Source: Rhizophlyctis rosea | Taxonomy: Eukaryota; Chytridiomycota; Chytridiomycetes; Rhizophlyctidales; Rhizophlyctidaceae | Assembly (NCBI GenBank): GCA_027596075.1 | Contig: JADGJC010000470.1 | Location: forward strand, 1-24,317 | Length of the DNA: 24,317 nucleotides | Direction: 5' to 3' | Shown: positions 10,621-20,243 of the stretch, in pieces | Layout of the letters: every line of letters starts with the position of its first letter | Position numbering within the stretch: the stretch's first letter is position 1 | Program-made: the position numbers and the translations under genes | Notes under the pieces: generated by a model | What the model was told of the DNA's origin: nothing | The model's input: the letters and a program-made list of their open reading frames with translations, nothing else | The model's database searches: none

Positions 10621-11040
10621 TGCGCCACTTTGTAACAACAATGGGTCTGATGGGGTTACACAAGGTCATACCCCCATTTTCCAATGCAGACACCCTGGTC
10701 ACACCCATTCAATTACCATTGACCGGGGGCTTGGATACATGGCTTGTCCACATGGCACAGTCATTCAACACGTTCAAATGATCATGATGGGCCAGCCAAT
10801 TGTGATCATTTTCAGCCACACTGAAACCATTTCAGGCATCCAATAAGAACTTTGCGCAGACTTCGCACCCATTCCCATTGGTGCTGACTCGAGCATTGAC
10901 AAATCACTTCAGGGTTTGTTGAAGGGGTGCAAGTTTGTCAACTTTAAAGTGGGTGCCAGACAACATGTAATGAACGAGTGCACAGTATTCCTCAACACTG
11001 GAGAATCAAGGGAAGTGAAGAACATAGGTCAAATGTTTCC
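10621..11040. other. Strongly CpG-depleted, TpG/CpA-rich intergenic block
   Basis: I count about seven CpG in 420 bases, while composition predicts roughly two dozen. TG and CA dinucleotides are conspicuously frequent. Adjacent sequence at 10561-10620 has four CpG in 60 bases, so the edge is sharp. No long frame is convincing on either strand. The simplest reading is a decayed, formerly methylated or RIP-mutated repeat between two promoters. No terminal repeats or transposase/pol sequence remain that I can identify. Confidence 0.5.
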
Positions 11041-11242
11041 CAGGCCACAGCGAGTCTGGGATCTGGACCCTTTCATTGAGAGTGTTTGATATTGTGTGGA
11101 GGAGAGTAAACAGAACGCGTCGGTTTGAGTCATTTGACGTCGATCCCAGGTCTCAAGTACACGGATATATCCATCACCCCCAATTTGATCTATTGCATCT
11201 CATTCCCATACCTCTGACAGCTGTCAATTCCCAATCAACTAA

Positions 11243-11250
11243 TATAAAAG
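11243..11250 (+). promoter_or_regulatory. TATA box of the small mitochondrial-protein gene
   Basis: TATAAAAG lies 66 bp before the ATG at 11316, within an A/T-rich stretch that follows the CpG-poor block. Confidence 0.55.
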
Positions 11251-11315
11251 TACAAACTCCTGCGTACATTCACCAGTCCACAGTCAGAATAACATACATA
11301 CCGACCTAAAACAAA

Positions 11316-12013
11316 ATGTCAGTCACTTCCAGAGCGCTCACCACCACTCTTCTCCGCACTTCCACCCGCTCCCTGTCTATGTCCATGGCTGCTCGCGCGC
11401 CTTTGGACAGAAACCAGTGCTTGGACGGTCAGGGTCAATCAGGTTCTCACATGTCTGAGAACGACCCTCGCGTTGTAGACGCGGCATTGCAGGGCAATCA
11501 CGAAGGTGTGTTTCCCGAATGTCGTCGGACAAACAGATCAAGTTGGGAGCGCTGGCCGTAAAGCGCATGAGCGAGCATGATTTTATGATGATGTATGGCA
11601 GTTCATGGGAAAATCGAAATACACACAGTATCTGAATGGCGTTGACGAATAGGAAAACGGGCATGATGGGAAAGGATCATACTAGTTGATCGTATCATGC
11701 TAGTCATCCAGTCATGCAGCTCGAACACGCGTATGAAGTTATACAATGGTGCGTCTCTATCCGAATTCAGTACTAAAAAACATCATCACCCCATACAACA
11801 GGATGGAGCGAAACCCTCGCATCAGCGTCAGAAGCCGCCGTCAAAGCCGACAGAAACTTCTACGGCCAATCAAACGACATCGGTCAACTTCAAAGGGACT
11901 CGGCGCAGACATTTGCCAGCCATGAAAATGAGGCCCATGCCTCCAGTGCGAGCGACAGTAGCGGCATGAGTGAGGCTAATCCAAATGGTAGCATTGGGCA
12001 GAGGCCGTTGTGA
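11316..12013 (+). CDS. Small protein with predicted mitochondrial presequence, two exons
   Basis: Model: join(11316-11505, 11802-12013), 133 residues. The ATG follows a clean TATA box and an AAAATG context. The N-terminus (MSVTSRALTTTLLRTSTRSL) has Arg, Ser, Thr and Leu and no acidic residue over about 25 residues. That is typical of a mitochondrial targeting peptide. The mature part is hydrophilic. The second exon begins with GWSETLASASEAAVKADR and ends in a Ser/Asn-rich tail. The intron has a TACTAAA branch point about 25 nt before its AG and joins in phase. It is 296 nt, much longer than most introns here, so a skipped small exon is possible. One candidate is a frame around 11715-11750, but its phase did not fit. 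The 'GWxExLAS.SEAxVKA' segment resembles small uncharacterised fungal proteins as I remember them. No function is assigned. Confidence 0.7.
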
Positions 12014-12554
12014 GCGAATGGCGGAAATGGCATTATGGTATAGGGGCCAGCTGGGCAACTTGTGGGAAGGCATCCATTTGACGTATCCTTGGATGAGAAT
12101 ACCACCATATCCTTTATTCAACAGTTCCAACACACATATTTAATCTATCCATTTGGCATGTGATATGCGCTGGCTGGTAGAGCTAGGACTGTGCTATTCA
12201 CAGAAAGGCCTTACAGATTCCAGTTACTTTCTTATGGATTTGGCTCCAACCCACTGTTCGTAAATCGATTGTAAGCTCGCCGACCCCGAAACATATGCGA
12301 TTGCCTTTCTACATGACATTCCGAAAGACCAATAAATGAGTCACAGGCATACGTAAGGCATCATGTCATGTATGTTCTCGTCCAAAGCCCAATGCTGCTC
12401 GAATGTCCCTCTCCTTCGCCTCTCTACCGCTCTTGCGCAGTCCTATACGAGAGTCCATCCAGTATGACATGAGCCTGTGTGAACAGACCTCCCGTAAAGA
12501 CAAAGCATCAAAGCACCATCGTTACGTCATATCGTTACGCCAGCGATATATGAT
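12014..12554. other. Intergenic region, nothing recognised
   Basis: This is sequence downstream of the small mitochondrial-protein gene. No frame of useful length has protein-like composition, and I see no repeat, RNA gene or clear promoter element. Confidence 0.4.
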
Positions 12555-13239
12555 TTGATAGAGGTGGACGATGGTCCCGGGAACGCGAAAACCAATACTC
12601 CGAGCACGCCTTTCCATAAACGATGCAAATTGTGGGTGCACGGCAAGCCGTGCGGGATTGATTATAGTGAGGGAAACCCACCAAACCTCACTTCGTATAT
12701 ACAAGATGCTATGGGGAATAATCTATCCAAGTCTTGAAACCCGCCGCTCGGGTGGAGATGGATGATGGGGAGAGGGACAGAGAGTATTAGTAATGTGTAC
12801 AAAGGTCTGGCGAGCTCATTTCGTTCCGACAGGGATCGCGAGCGTCTTGCGAAAGCGCTGACGCGATGCCCCTACCTTCTTTCGCCAAAGGAAAACAGCA
12901 GGATCAACCATACAAGGTATGGTGTAAGCGGTTTCCACCCATCCAACATCAACAACTCGGATGGTGCTCTTGCAATTTACGGTCGAGGACGACCCACCAA
13001 CAACCCGCTACCCAATTAAAACACAAGGCAAAAACTTGGATACTTACAGAGAGTTGATCGCTTGGCCGGTGGACGGCGGTATGGTGTTGTGGTACCGTGT
13101 GAAAGGAAAGAACGGTGAGGCCACGAAAAGTATTAGTAAGGTGTTCTTGAGGACATTGGACTATTCGTGTGTGAACAGGGTAGCAGGCGCCTTTGCTTAT
13201 CGCGGTCCATGCCCAGGTCTTCCATCGCCGAAGGAATAA
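12555..13239 (+). pseudogene. Possible unrecognised or decayed gene: three open-frame pieces
   Basis: Three stretches look more protein-like than chance. Around 12600-12734 the frame gives CKLWVHGKPCGIDYS and then NLTSYIQDAMGNNLSK. Around 12780-12918, in the same frame after a stop, it gives RDRERLAKALTRCPYLLSP. Around 12961-13236, in another frame, it gives NLDTYRELIAWPVDGGMVL and KNGEATKSISKVFLRTLD. An intron from about 12918 (AG|GTATGG) to an acceptor near 13050 would join the second and third pieces in phase. The first and second could not be joined cleanly. The middle piece is repeated, with stop codons, at 13129-13302. I do not recognise a family. It could be a small lineage-specific gene, a pseudogene after duplication, or chance. 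Confidence 0.25.
12783..12957 (+). repeat. Copy 1 of an imperfect tandem duplication (period about 345 bp)
   Basis: The shared landmarks with copy 2 are, in order, AGTATTAGTAA, ATGCCC, TCGCC, AAGGA, AACAGCAGGATCAA, ATGGTGTA, GCGG and TTCCACCCA. They keep the same order and nearly constant offset (343-350 bp). The region from 12865 to 12957 is the best conserved part, at roughly three quarters identity by eye. In this copy the frame through SPKENSRINHT stays open. Confidence 0.6.
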
Positions 13240-13302
13240 CAGCAGGATCAATAATTCCCCACGAGAAATGGTGTATGCGGCTTCCACCCACCCAAGATTC
13301 AC
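13129..13302 (+). repeat. Copy 2 of the imperfect tandem duplication
   Basis: It matches copy 1 landmark for landmark. The frame equivalent to the open one in copy 1 is broken by TAA codons just after LPSPKE and again five codons later. This copy is therefore the decayed one if copy 1 is coding. It ends about 275 bp before the eL37 start codon and so lies in that gene's upstream region. Confidence 0.6.
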
Positions 13303-13578
13303 AGAAATGTGTGGAAATGGGAAGAGGAGGAGAGTGGAAGTGGGAGTGGACTGGTTTGGATCTGCCTTCAGATCTGCCTTGGGCTGACTTGACTGGTGGC
13401 ACGCGCTTACGCGATTGCTTCACGCCACGTTCTAAGCCACAAACTTCAATTGTGGGCAGGCCGCTGGGTTCGGAGCGAGAGAAGGGGGTGTGGTCTGCGG
13501 ACGGCGTTGAAACACCCCTACGTATTCCCATAAGCGACGAAGTTGTTGCTTGGAAAAATCCCATCTGAAGAGTAAAAG

Positions 13579-14264
13579 ATGACGGTGGGTATCGCTCGAT
13601 GGATATGTCGTTGGAGGGAGAGGGAACGAATGCCGGATAGATAATAGGCCGACGGATGGATGGGACGGATGGATGGGTGGGAAGGTTTGACAAGCTTAGC
13701 GCGGTCGAACGCATGTGGAGAATTCCATTAGGTGCACTCATGCATGCCATTTGACTGACTGATACTGATTACCTCTCGTTCGCATTCAACAGAAAGGTAC
13801 TCAAGCCTTCGGTAAGCGCCACACCAAGTCCCACACCCTCTGCCGCAGGTGTGGGCGCAGGTCTTTCCACAACCAGAAGAAGACTTGCGCTCAATGCGGT
13901 TACCCCGCTGCCAAGATCAGGCACTGTGAGTTTTCGGCGAAGGAGTTTTTGGGGTTGGACTTATGGGGGGAGCAGCCGTTTTGGGGTTGTGAATATGGAG
14001 GGCGTCCATCTGATCCTGCTTTTCAATTTCCATAGTCGAGTGGTCCGAGAAGGGCAAGCGCAGGAAGACCACCGGTACCGGCCGCATGAAGTACCTCCGT
14101 CACTTGTCTCGCCGTTTCAAGAACGGTTTCCGTGAGGGTATGTGTCTGATTCCTTTTTGTACAAAAGTCGTTTTGCCTTCCGCTTGGAAGATTTATCAAC
14201 CTTCGTTTCTTTTTCAGGAACCGCCGCTAAGCCCCGCACCCGCACCGCTGCCGCCTCCTCCTAA
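13579..14264 (+). CDS. RPL37: 60S ribosomal protein L37 (eL37), four exons
   Basis: Model: join(13579-13584, 13793-13925, 14036-14137, 14218-14264), 95 residues, the usual size for eL37. Exon 1 is only ATG ACG, followed by a 208-nt intron; an intron just after the first codons is common in fungal ribosomal protein genes. Exon 2 encodes [17 protein letters not shown] and the zinc-ribbon cysteines (CRRCG, then CAQCG, a C-x2-C pair repeated 14 residues on). Exon 3 encodes [19 protein letters not shown] and the [10 protein letters not shown] block. Exon 4 encodes [14 protein letters not shown]. These match the conserved eL37 order throughout. eL37 is a structural protein of the large ribosomal subunit that contacts 25S rRNA. 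All phases close, and an AATAAA lies 78 nt after the stop. Confidence 0.97.
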
Positions 14265-14812
14265 ATCTGATTGTTGACGGGGTTTAGATGGGTGGGATGG
14301 TGACTGTGTACATAAGGCTAGGGTGGGATTGTAATCCAGCGAATAAACAAAGTTGGTCTCCTACCGTTGCTGGAACAGTTGGCTTATCGTTGGAGAGATG
14401 TTGGATCGACCATTGTTGGATTTTGGAGACGACGAGGAAGTTGGGATTTATTGTGGGGAGAGTTGAAGTTGAAACGTGCAGAATTGTTGGATGAGCTGGC
14501 GGAGTTGACCGCGGCGGAGAAAGGGACGACGGGAATGTTCTTGCCTTGGATGATGGTCTGATGTGGGGATTGTGTGCAGAGTGGAATGGACTTGCGCCGA
14601 CGGGTGATCTTGACATGAAGGATGACTCTTCTGTCGGGCAATGGGGACAAGGTGGAGGGTCCAAAGAACCAGTACTATTTCAGTCAGGCAGTTTGAAAAA
14701 GGCTCAATCCCCCACATGTGGAAATTTACATTACTGCAGACAAGCGACGGGAACTTGACAAACTCTTACAAACAGGCGTTTCTACCGGGAAGGAGACGTG
14801 AACTCGTTACAA
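14265..14812. other. Convergent region between eL37 and the F-box/LRR-like gene
   Basis: It holds the eL37 3' UTR and the 3' UTR of the minus-strand gene. A plus-strand frame of about 80 codons ends at 14561 and contains WRDVGSTIVGFWRRRGSWD and a Leu/Glu/Ala-rich helix-like KLKRAELLDELAELTAAEK. It has no ATG at a sensible place and no homology I know, so I do not call it a gene. Confidence 0.35.
14342..14347 (+). promoter_or_regulatory. AATAAA polyadenylation signal of eL37
   Basis: An exact AATAAA lies 78 nt after the eL37 stop codon, in the expected orientation and distance. Confidence 0.5.
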
Positions 14813-15925
14813 TCACTGTCCCCTCAACCGCCGAATACCCTCCAAATCCAATTGTATGTGCACGACATTAGCACGCCTCGAGTCCCTATGCACTGGTCCC
14901 TCTACAATCATGCTCTCCAAAGCCAAGACAGCTATCTGACTCCTGCTACAATGCCGTTCTAACGGGTCTATAAATACGGCACACCTAAGATTCTTCAAAT
15001 TCCGGCATTCTAAAACTCCCATTATCCCCGCCATCGTGAAAATGATGCATTTACAATCCATCTTCTCTAAACTAGGGCACTGCCTACCGATCTCCTCACA
15101 GTGATTGCTATCAACTGTCGAAGGTGCCATGGAATAATATGGTCCAGGCTCTAGCTTCATAGATTTGACCGAAGCAAAGTTGGTGGTAATAGCCTCTACC
15201 ACTAAGGCTGGACAATCCGCCACCACCCTCAACTCCCTCACCCCTTTCCCTATTCTACCCAACGCCGCCAGTCCCTGGTCGCGATTGGCAAACGTCAGGT
15301 CCAGCACTTTGAGATTGGGCAACGGGTTGAAGTCCGTGTCCTGGCAATCGCACGGCTCGGGGATATCCCACATGGCAGTGTGGGTCATTTTGAGATGCGT
15401 CACGCTCTTTATCAGTGCGAGTGGTATGCAGGCTTCCCTGAGCTCCAGGTATTGAACATTTGGGAGATGGAGTAATAAAACGTCGGACTGGCGGTTTACT
15501 ATGGCTTTTGATATTTCTTTGTGGTTGCTGGCGAAGTTGATCAGCTCGGCGATAGGGCAACGCGAGGTGTACCATGAGTCTAGTCGTAGTTCACGGAGGA
15601 ATGTGATGTCTAGTTTGTTTAGAATGGCAAGTAGCTGATGCAGCAGGCTGGGCTCTTGGAAACAGCCGTCGCCGATTTGGAGGTCGCGGATGTAGGAAGC
15701 GTAGGGGAGGAGGGGGTGGATGGTGAGCGCATGATAGATTGCGGAGATGGTGTCGGGGTTGAGTTCGACTTTTTGCCAGCAGTATGGGGCGAAGGTTTGG
15801 AAATAACTGCGAGAGACGAGGAGGAAAGGGTAGAACTCTCGGCGGAGGGCTGTATGGCACCATGGTGAGAGCTGGACCTCTGTGATGAAGCGTTCCAACG
15901 CTGGGTAGGGGAACCGATCTAGCAT
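14813..15925 (-). CDS. F-box/LRR-like protein, single exon
   Basis: An intact 370-residue frame runs from the ATG at 15925. The N-terminal 60 residues (FPYPALERFI... FLLVSRSYFQTFAPYCW) have the spacing of a degenerate F-box: a hydrophobic start, then LVSR.YF, then a tryptophan. The rest has irregular leucine-rich repeats. Examples are LRELRLDSW, VQYLELREACIP, VTHLKMTHTAMW, LKVLDLTFANRD, VRELRVVADCP, VKSMKLEPG and LKNLRCAVF. Such proteins usually act as SCF ubiquitin-ligase substrate receptors, with the F-box binding Skp1 and the LRRs binding the target. That role is inferred from architecture. No specific orthologue is recognised, and the F-box itself is weak. The gene has no introns, as is common in expanded F-box families. 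Confidence 0.75.
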   Translation of the reverse strand: MLDRFPYPALERFITEVQLSPWCHTALRREFYPFLLVSRSYFQTFAPYCWQKVELNPDTISAIYHALTIHPLLPYASYIRDLQIGDGCFQEPSLLHQLLAILNKLDITFLRELRLDSWYTSRCPIAELINFASNHKEISKAIVNRQSDVLLLHLPNVQYLELREACIPLALIKSVTHLKMTHTAMWDIPEPCDCQDTDFNPLPNLKVLDLTFANRDQGLAALGRIGKGVRELRVVADCPALVVEAITTNFASVKSMKLEPGPYYSMAPSTVDSNHCEEIGRQCPSLEKMDCKCIIFTMAGIMGVLECRNLKNLRCAVFIDPLERHCSRSQIAVLALESMIVEGPVHRDSRRANVVHIQLDLEGIRRLRGQ

Positions 15926-16686
15926 GGCGAGTTTCTGAGTGATGCTACACTATGAAAGTACCGCTCTCAATAGAATTGTCGTGACATCAAAAGAACACTG
16001 CAATGGGTTGTTTCGGTGAAGAAGTCGATAACAAAAATGCAAGCTTTAAATTGGCAGACGTGTTACAGCTTGAAAACGGGTTTGGTCACACGCCAGCGAG
16101 TGTCTATTCACCAGCGATCAATGATGATGATTTGCCGTGATGATAGCCATAGGCGATCATTGGAGGTCCAAAATTCGAACATCTTGGATGGATCATCATC
16201 GACTGGCATTGACATCGATGTGCAACCTGGGCGTTATGACGTTTTTCATCTTGTCTTTCCATTCGAGATTTTCTCAACTGATGAGACTGACCTCCTCATC
16301 CATGTGTGAGTGCCGATTCCTATATCGTGGGAGGTGCCTGATGGCCTGCAACCTGCCATTCTAAACCCGTGGCGCAACATGTTGAGAAAGGCACAGTCAC
16401 TGGCGGTGGCACTACCCATCAACTACGCGAAACATCACCCCATACCCTGACATTGTTGAATTACGGCCCATTTGCCGTGATATGAAGCTAGTGTCTGGGT
16501 GAGAGACACTGATTGTAATGAATATGTGAAAACTTCATATATGGGAACCCTTACATCAAAAGAAATCCGACGGTCCATCTGAGTCGCATGGATGAGAAAG
16601 CAGGCGCTTCATCAAGTGCCTGAAGTCATCAATTTTCAAATTGGTGGCGGTCAATATGAATTGCAAGTGAACTTATTGACAAAATC
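15926..16686. other. Intergenic region between the F-box/LRR and GH43 genes
   Basis: The F-box/LRR-like promoter lies at its left end and the GH43 3' UTR at its right. No coding frame is supported. It contains one copy of a 36-bp degenerate repeat (16367-16402) also found upstream of the Thg1-like gene. Confidence 0.4.
16367..16402 (+). repeat. Degenerate 36-bp dispersed repeat, copy A
   Basis: It begins CCGTGGCGCA and ends CAGTCACTG. It matches 20121-20156 at 30 of 36 positions without gaps, in the same orientation. The similarity fades on both sides. Its origin is unknown: a transposon remnant or a shared control element. Confidence 0.45.
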
Positions 16687-16692
16687 TTTATT
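16687..16692 (-). promoter_or_regulatory. AATAAA polyadenylation signal of the GH43 gene
   Basis: AATAAA reads on the minus strand 78 nt beyond the GH43-CBM1 stop codon. This is the same distance as seen for eL37. Confidence 0.5.
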
Positions 16693-16769
16693 CATATCCT
16701 TGGGGTACCAAAATGCCAGATTTCGCCCACTGTGGAGTATTGTATTTGACCAGGCTGTGATCTTGAAGC

Positions 16770-18872
16770 TTACAGACATTGCGAATACCAATCGTTGGAA
16801 AACTGACATGTACTGCCAGATTGGCAACACTTGGCGCCGGTCCAGTTCTGACCTCCGCATTGGCCATACTGTGTATTTTTCAGAGTTAGTAAGTGAGCAT
16901 GCTGCGGTAAATATGACACCATGTACCTTTGCTGCACAGCTGCCACTCGGAACACTTGTAGTGGTAGTAATTGCCCGAATCGTGGTAGTTGTAGTGGTTT
17001 TCACAGCAGTGGTGGTCGTCGCCCTTGTGGTCGTTACGGCCGTGGTTGTGGAGCCGCCACCGGTTGAGGGAGCTGGACCGGTGGTGGAACCAGGTGCATC
17101 GACGGTGAAGGAGGAAACTGGTGGTGCACACAAGGGGAAAGTCAAATCAAAAGCATGGTTAGAATCATAACCATAACAGAAAAGTTCGGACGGAATCAAA
17201 CCAGCTTACCACGCACAGAGCCTCCCAAAGCCTTGGTCGCGTAGTTGAAAATGGCATACCGGTACCCCATGAAGAATTGCCAGTTACTATTCAACGTCAA
17301 TGAACCAAGCTGCTTGAAGCTTGCGCCATCCGTGCTGTAATAGAAGGTTCCAACCCTCCCACTTCCCGGACGAATATCAGCATGAACCCGCAACCAGACG
17401 CCGGTTCCGCCATTCAATGTAGCGCTAGCGGTTTCGGAGCCAGCACTAGCAGTGTTCCAATTGGTGTCCATGGTAAGCCCCGTCCAGAATGAGATGCGGA
17501 AGGCACCGCCAGTGTTTTGGATTCCGATCCATGCACTGGTGTCGCGGAGGAGCGCAAGGCCGGCGCGGTCGCCGTCCTTCATGTTGGAGTATGAAAGGTA
17601 GATGGTTGCGGAGGAGGTTGGACCAAGGATGCGGTGAGTGAGGGTGTTGCGGGCGGAATAGAGGTCGCCAGTAACAGTGGCGGTATTGAGGTTGAGACCG
17701 TTGTTGACGCTGAAGAGAGTGGTATCCGGGTTGTGGTTCCATTCCCATTGTGGGCTGAGGGCGGTACCGGAGAACGTGTCGGTTCCAGTATGGGCGGGAA
17801 GAGTATGTTGGGAGAGAGGGTAGGAGTACGATGAGCCCCATGCGCCGTTAACGGTAGTAATGGTGGGGAAGCCGTCCGATCCCCAAGTTATTGGAGCAAG
17901 TACGGGCACTCGACCACCTGCAGGTGAGATCTGAATCCAAGAACGTGGCGGCAAACCTGCAGCAAAGTGCTCGCTATTCCGCTGCAAACTGACCTGGGTA
18001 AGAGTCTACGAATGCCATATAGTACCAGTTTCCATTCTGTGTCTGAACCAATCCACCCTGATGCGGCACGCCGCCGCCCGAGATTGGAGTTCCCATGTTC
18101 AAGAGCACTTGCTTTGCTGTGTATGGACCCCAAGGGCTGGTAGCCCGAAGGATGTATTGCCCATTCGCAGGCTTCGTCACGAAGATGTAGTAAGCGCCAT
18201 TGATCTTATAGAAGCGAGATCCTGCATGACAGAGGATCAGAGGACAACATACAAGTCATTTTCGACGTCTTCATACGGATCCCTACCTTCAATGGCCCCC
18301 ATACTGGATGGGGCGGTGTAGACGGCTTGCGTTTTGACCTGGCTCAGTCCATCCGCAGACAATTGCGCAACGTTGATAGTGGTAGATCCATACGCGACAT
18401 ACATAGTGTTGTCTTCATCAATGAGCATCCCGGCATCATAATAGCAGGTGTTGATCGTCGAGCTTTTCGTCCATGGTCCCGTAGCAGAGGGCGCAGTGTA
18501 GACATACGTCTTGCTGAACTCGATGCAGCCGATCCAGTAGAACAGTCCGTTGCTGGCACGGTATCGCATGGTGGAAGCCCAGATGCCTTTGACGTAAGCG
18601 CGCTGACCGCTTTGGAGACTGTATTTGGATGACCAATCTAGTACCGGTACGGAGTGGCCGATGTATTCCCAGTTGACCAAGTCGTAGGAGCGGAGGACGG
18701 GCGCTCCCGGGGAGTAGTGCATGGTGGATGCGGAGTAGTAGTATACATCGTTGACGCGGAAGATGTCGAGGTCGGCTAGGTCTTCCCAGAGAACGGGGTT
18801 GGTGAAGGATTGGCCGAAGATTGGGAGCGCCAGGAGTATGGAGAGGAGAACCGACTTCATGGCGGCCCTCAT
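16770..18872 (-). CDS. Secreted GH43 glycoside hydrolase with Thr-rich linker and C-terminal CBM1, five exons
   Basis: Model: complement(16770-16868, 16927-17117, 17210-17917, 17994-18221, 18287-18872), 603 residues with all phases closing. A signal peptide occupies about residues 1-21 ([16 protein letters not shown]). The GH43 five-bladed propeller follows. The likely catalytic base is Asp34 (LADLDIFR), the pKa-tuning Asp is Asp146 ([12 protein letters not shown]) and the acid Glu is Glu195 (GAIEGSRFYK). The blade sequence [16 protein letters not shown] is restored across an intron. A concanavalin-like beta-sandwich covers about 300-510. A linker of Thr runs follows, and then a CBM1 ([15 protein letters not shown] ... 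DWYSQCL) on its own exon. GH43 enzymes are beta-xylosidases, arabinofuranosidases or arabinanases; which activity this one has is not decided here. CBM1 binds crystalline cellulose, so it acts outside the cell on plant wall. A TATA-like box lies 70 bp upstream. Confidence 0.93.
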
Positions 18873-18941
18873 GATGGCGGAAACAAAACAATGTTCCTTC
18901 GTGCCGGTAACGCATTCTTCGCCCAGTTAGCACTGTCAATA

Positions 18942-18947
18942 CTTATA
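18942..18947 (-). promoter_or_regulatory. TATA-like box of the GH43 gene
   Basis: TATAAG reads on the minus strand, 70 bp upstream of the GH43 start codon at 18872. The position is similar to the other TATA-like elements in this window. Confidence 0.4.
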
Positions 18948-20243
18948 TGTTTGTTGAATGGATTTCAGAGAGTTCTCCCATTCCCCGTTTGGAGTGCGAA
19001 GAACCCCACCCCAGATGTCTTCCATTATGTGGCGATTGTGCCATCGCATTTGGTCTTCGCACCGTTCGCATTGGGAGGTTGCCACAATCTCAGAGTGCAA
19101 TAGGTTCCATTCCAAGAGAACGAAATAAACTCATGGCGGAAGAAATTCTCCTTAGAGGGTCTCCGCCAGAGCTCCGAGCGGAAAAAGGATGAACCAGCCC
19201 CTCCGCAATTCGCGCCACAAAATTGAGCTCGGGGCTCAACCAACCAAGTTTAGAATGCTGTTCCTTCAATTCGTACCCCAGCAATTCCAAATGACATAGC
19301 AGCCTCCCAAGATACAGCAGTCACACAGCAGATGCGGAAGTTGCGGAGGAACCCTTCAGCGGTCACGGTGTGGGCAGGAATACATCATGTAGGGGACTAC
19401 TAATGCGCTAACTAATCCAAAATGTCTGGTGAACTCATCACATGCTTGCCGGGCCTTATAATGATTCTGATTGTCAAAAGATGGCTAGACTCCGCCGGTC
19501 ACATAAAGTTTGGTCTAGCATACATGAATTTCACTCAGGTCGCAGACTGAAAGTTGGACTTTTTCGAGGCCATCATTGGCGTCTACATCGCCCTCATTCT
19601 GGTGGTAAGCTGAGCATATATTATGCTCTACTCAAATCAGAATTCCTCCTGACAAACAAGCACGCTACTGTGATGTAGAGGCATCAGATGCCTGGAAACT
19701 GTAATGAATGCCCAGCTTTGTTTGAAGAATGTATGCACTTACCGGTTCGTTGAATCGCTGTCAAGATCGATCAACAAGCTGATGCTACCTGGGTTTGCAG
19801 GTCTCCGTGCTGAAATGGTTGAGACTGAATGGAGCAGTCTTTGTATGAGCAATTTGGATCATAACATGTGCGCGTGTGTGTGGGTCGCCCTCAGAATCAA
19901 GTGCACCGCCATCATAGGTGGATTGAATGTCAACAAGGATGGCATAGATTAATCTAGGCCTGGAGGATCTCCCGATAGTAAATTATTTTTGCCAATCCCC
20001 ACCATTGGTCTCAAGTCGCATTATAAGATTTAGACGGACCAATGAAAGTTGGGAAACGGCAAAGCCCGCCCATCTCCTCATCTCCAATACAGGTTTGTTT
20101 ACTTACTGCTCATTTCCAATCCGTGGCGCAGCATTTTGTGGACGGCTCAGTCACTGCAATCGAATCGGTTGAAAGATGACAGCAGCTGCTTTGGTGACCT
20201 TTGGATTTTTGAGGCCAGCAGTTTCCTCAGTTTCTGCAAGCAT
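18948..20243. other. Divergent intergenic region between GH43 and the Thg1-like gene
   Basis: Both flanking genes are transcribed away from this 1.3-kb interval. Open frames are short and lack domain-like sequence. It holds copy B of the 36-bp repeat (20121-20156). A TATAAG occurs near 20023, too far upstream of the ATG at 20544 to be assigned with confidence. I see nothing else. Confidence 0.4.
20121..20156 (+). repeat. Degenerate 36-bp dispersed repeat, copy B
   Basis: Partner of 16367-16402 (30 of 36 identical). Here it lies about 390 bp upstream of the Thg1-like ATG, inside the long open extension that precedes that gene. Confidence 0.45.

Noticed and set aside
13133..13750. Minus-strand open frame of 205 codons
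   Set aside because: It overlaps the eL37 start, its first intron and its upstream region, has no domain-like sequence, and would antisense a highly expressed gene.
16592..17170. Plus-strand frame with long Val runs resembling a membrane protein
   Set aside because: The Val runs are the antisense reading of the Thr-rich linker of the GH43-CBM1 protein.
17957..17993. A 37-nt intron in the GH43 gene giving an extra [13 protein letters not shown] segment
   Set aside because: A 76-nt intron (17918-17993) also fits the phase and restores the family sequence [12 protein letters not shown], so the short intron is less likely.
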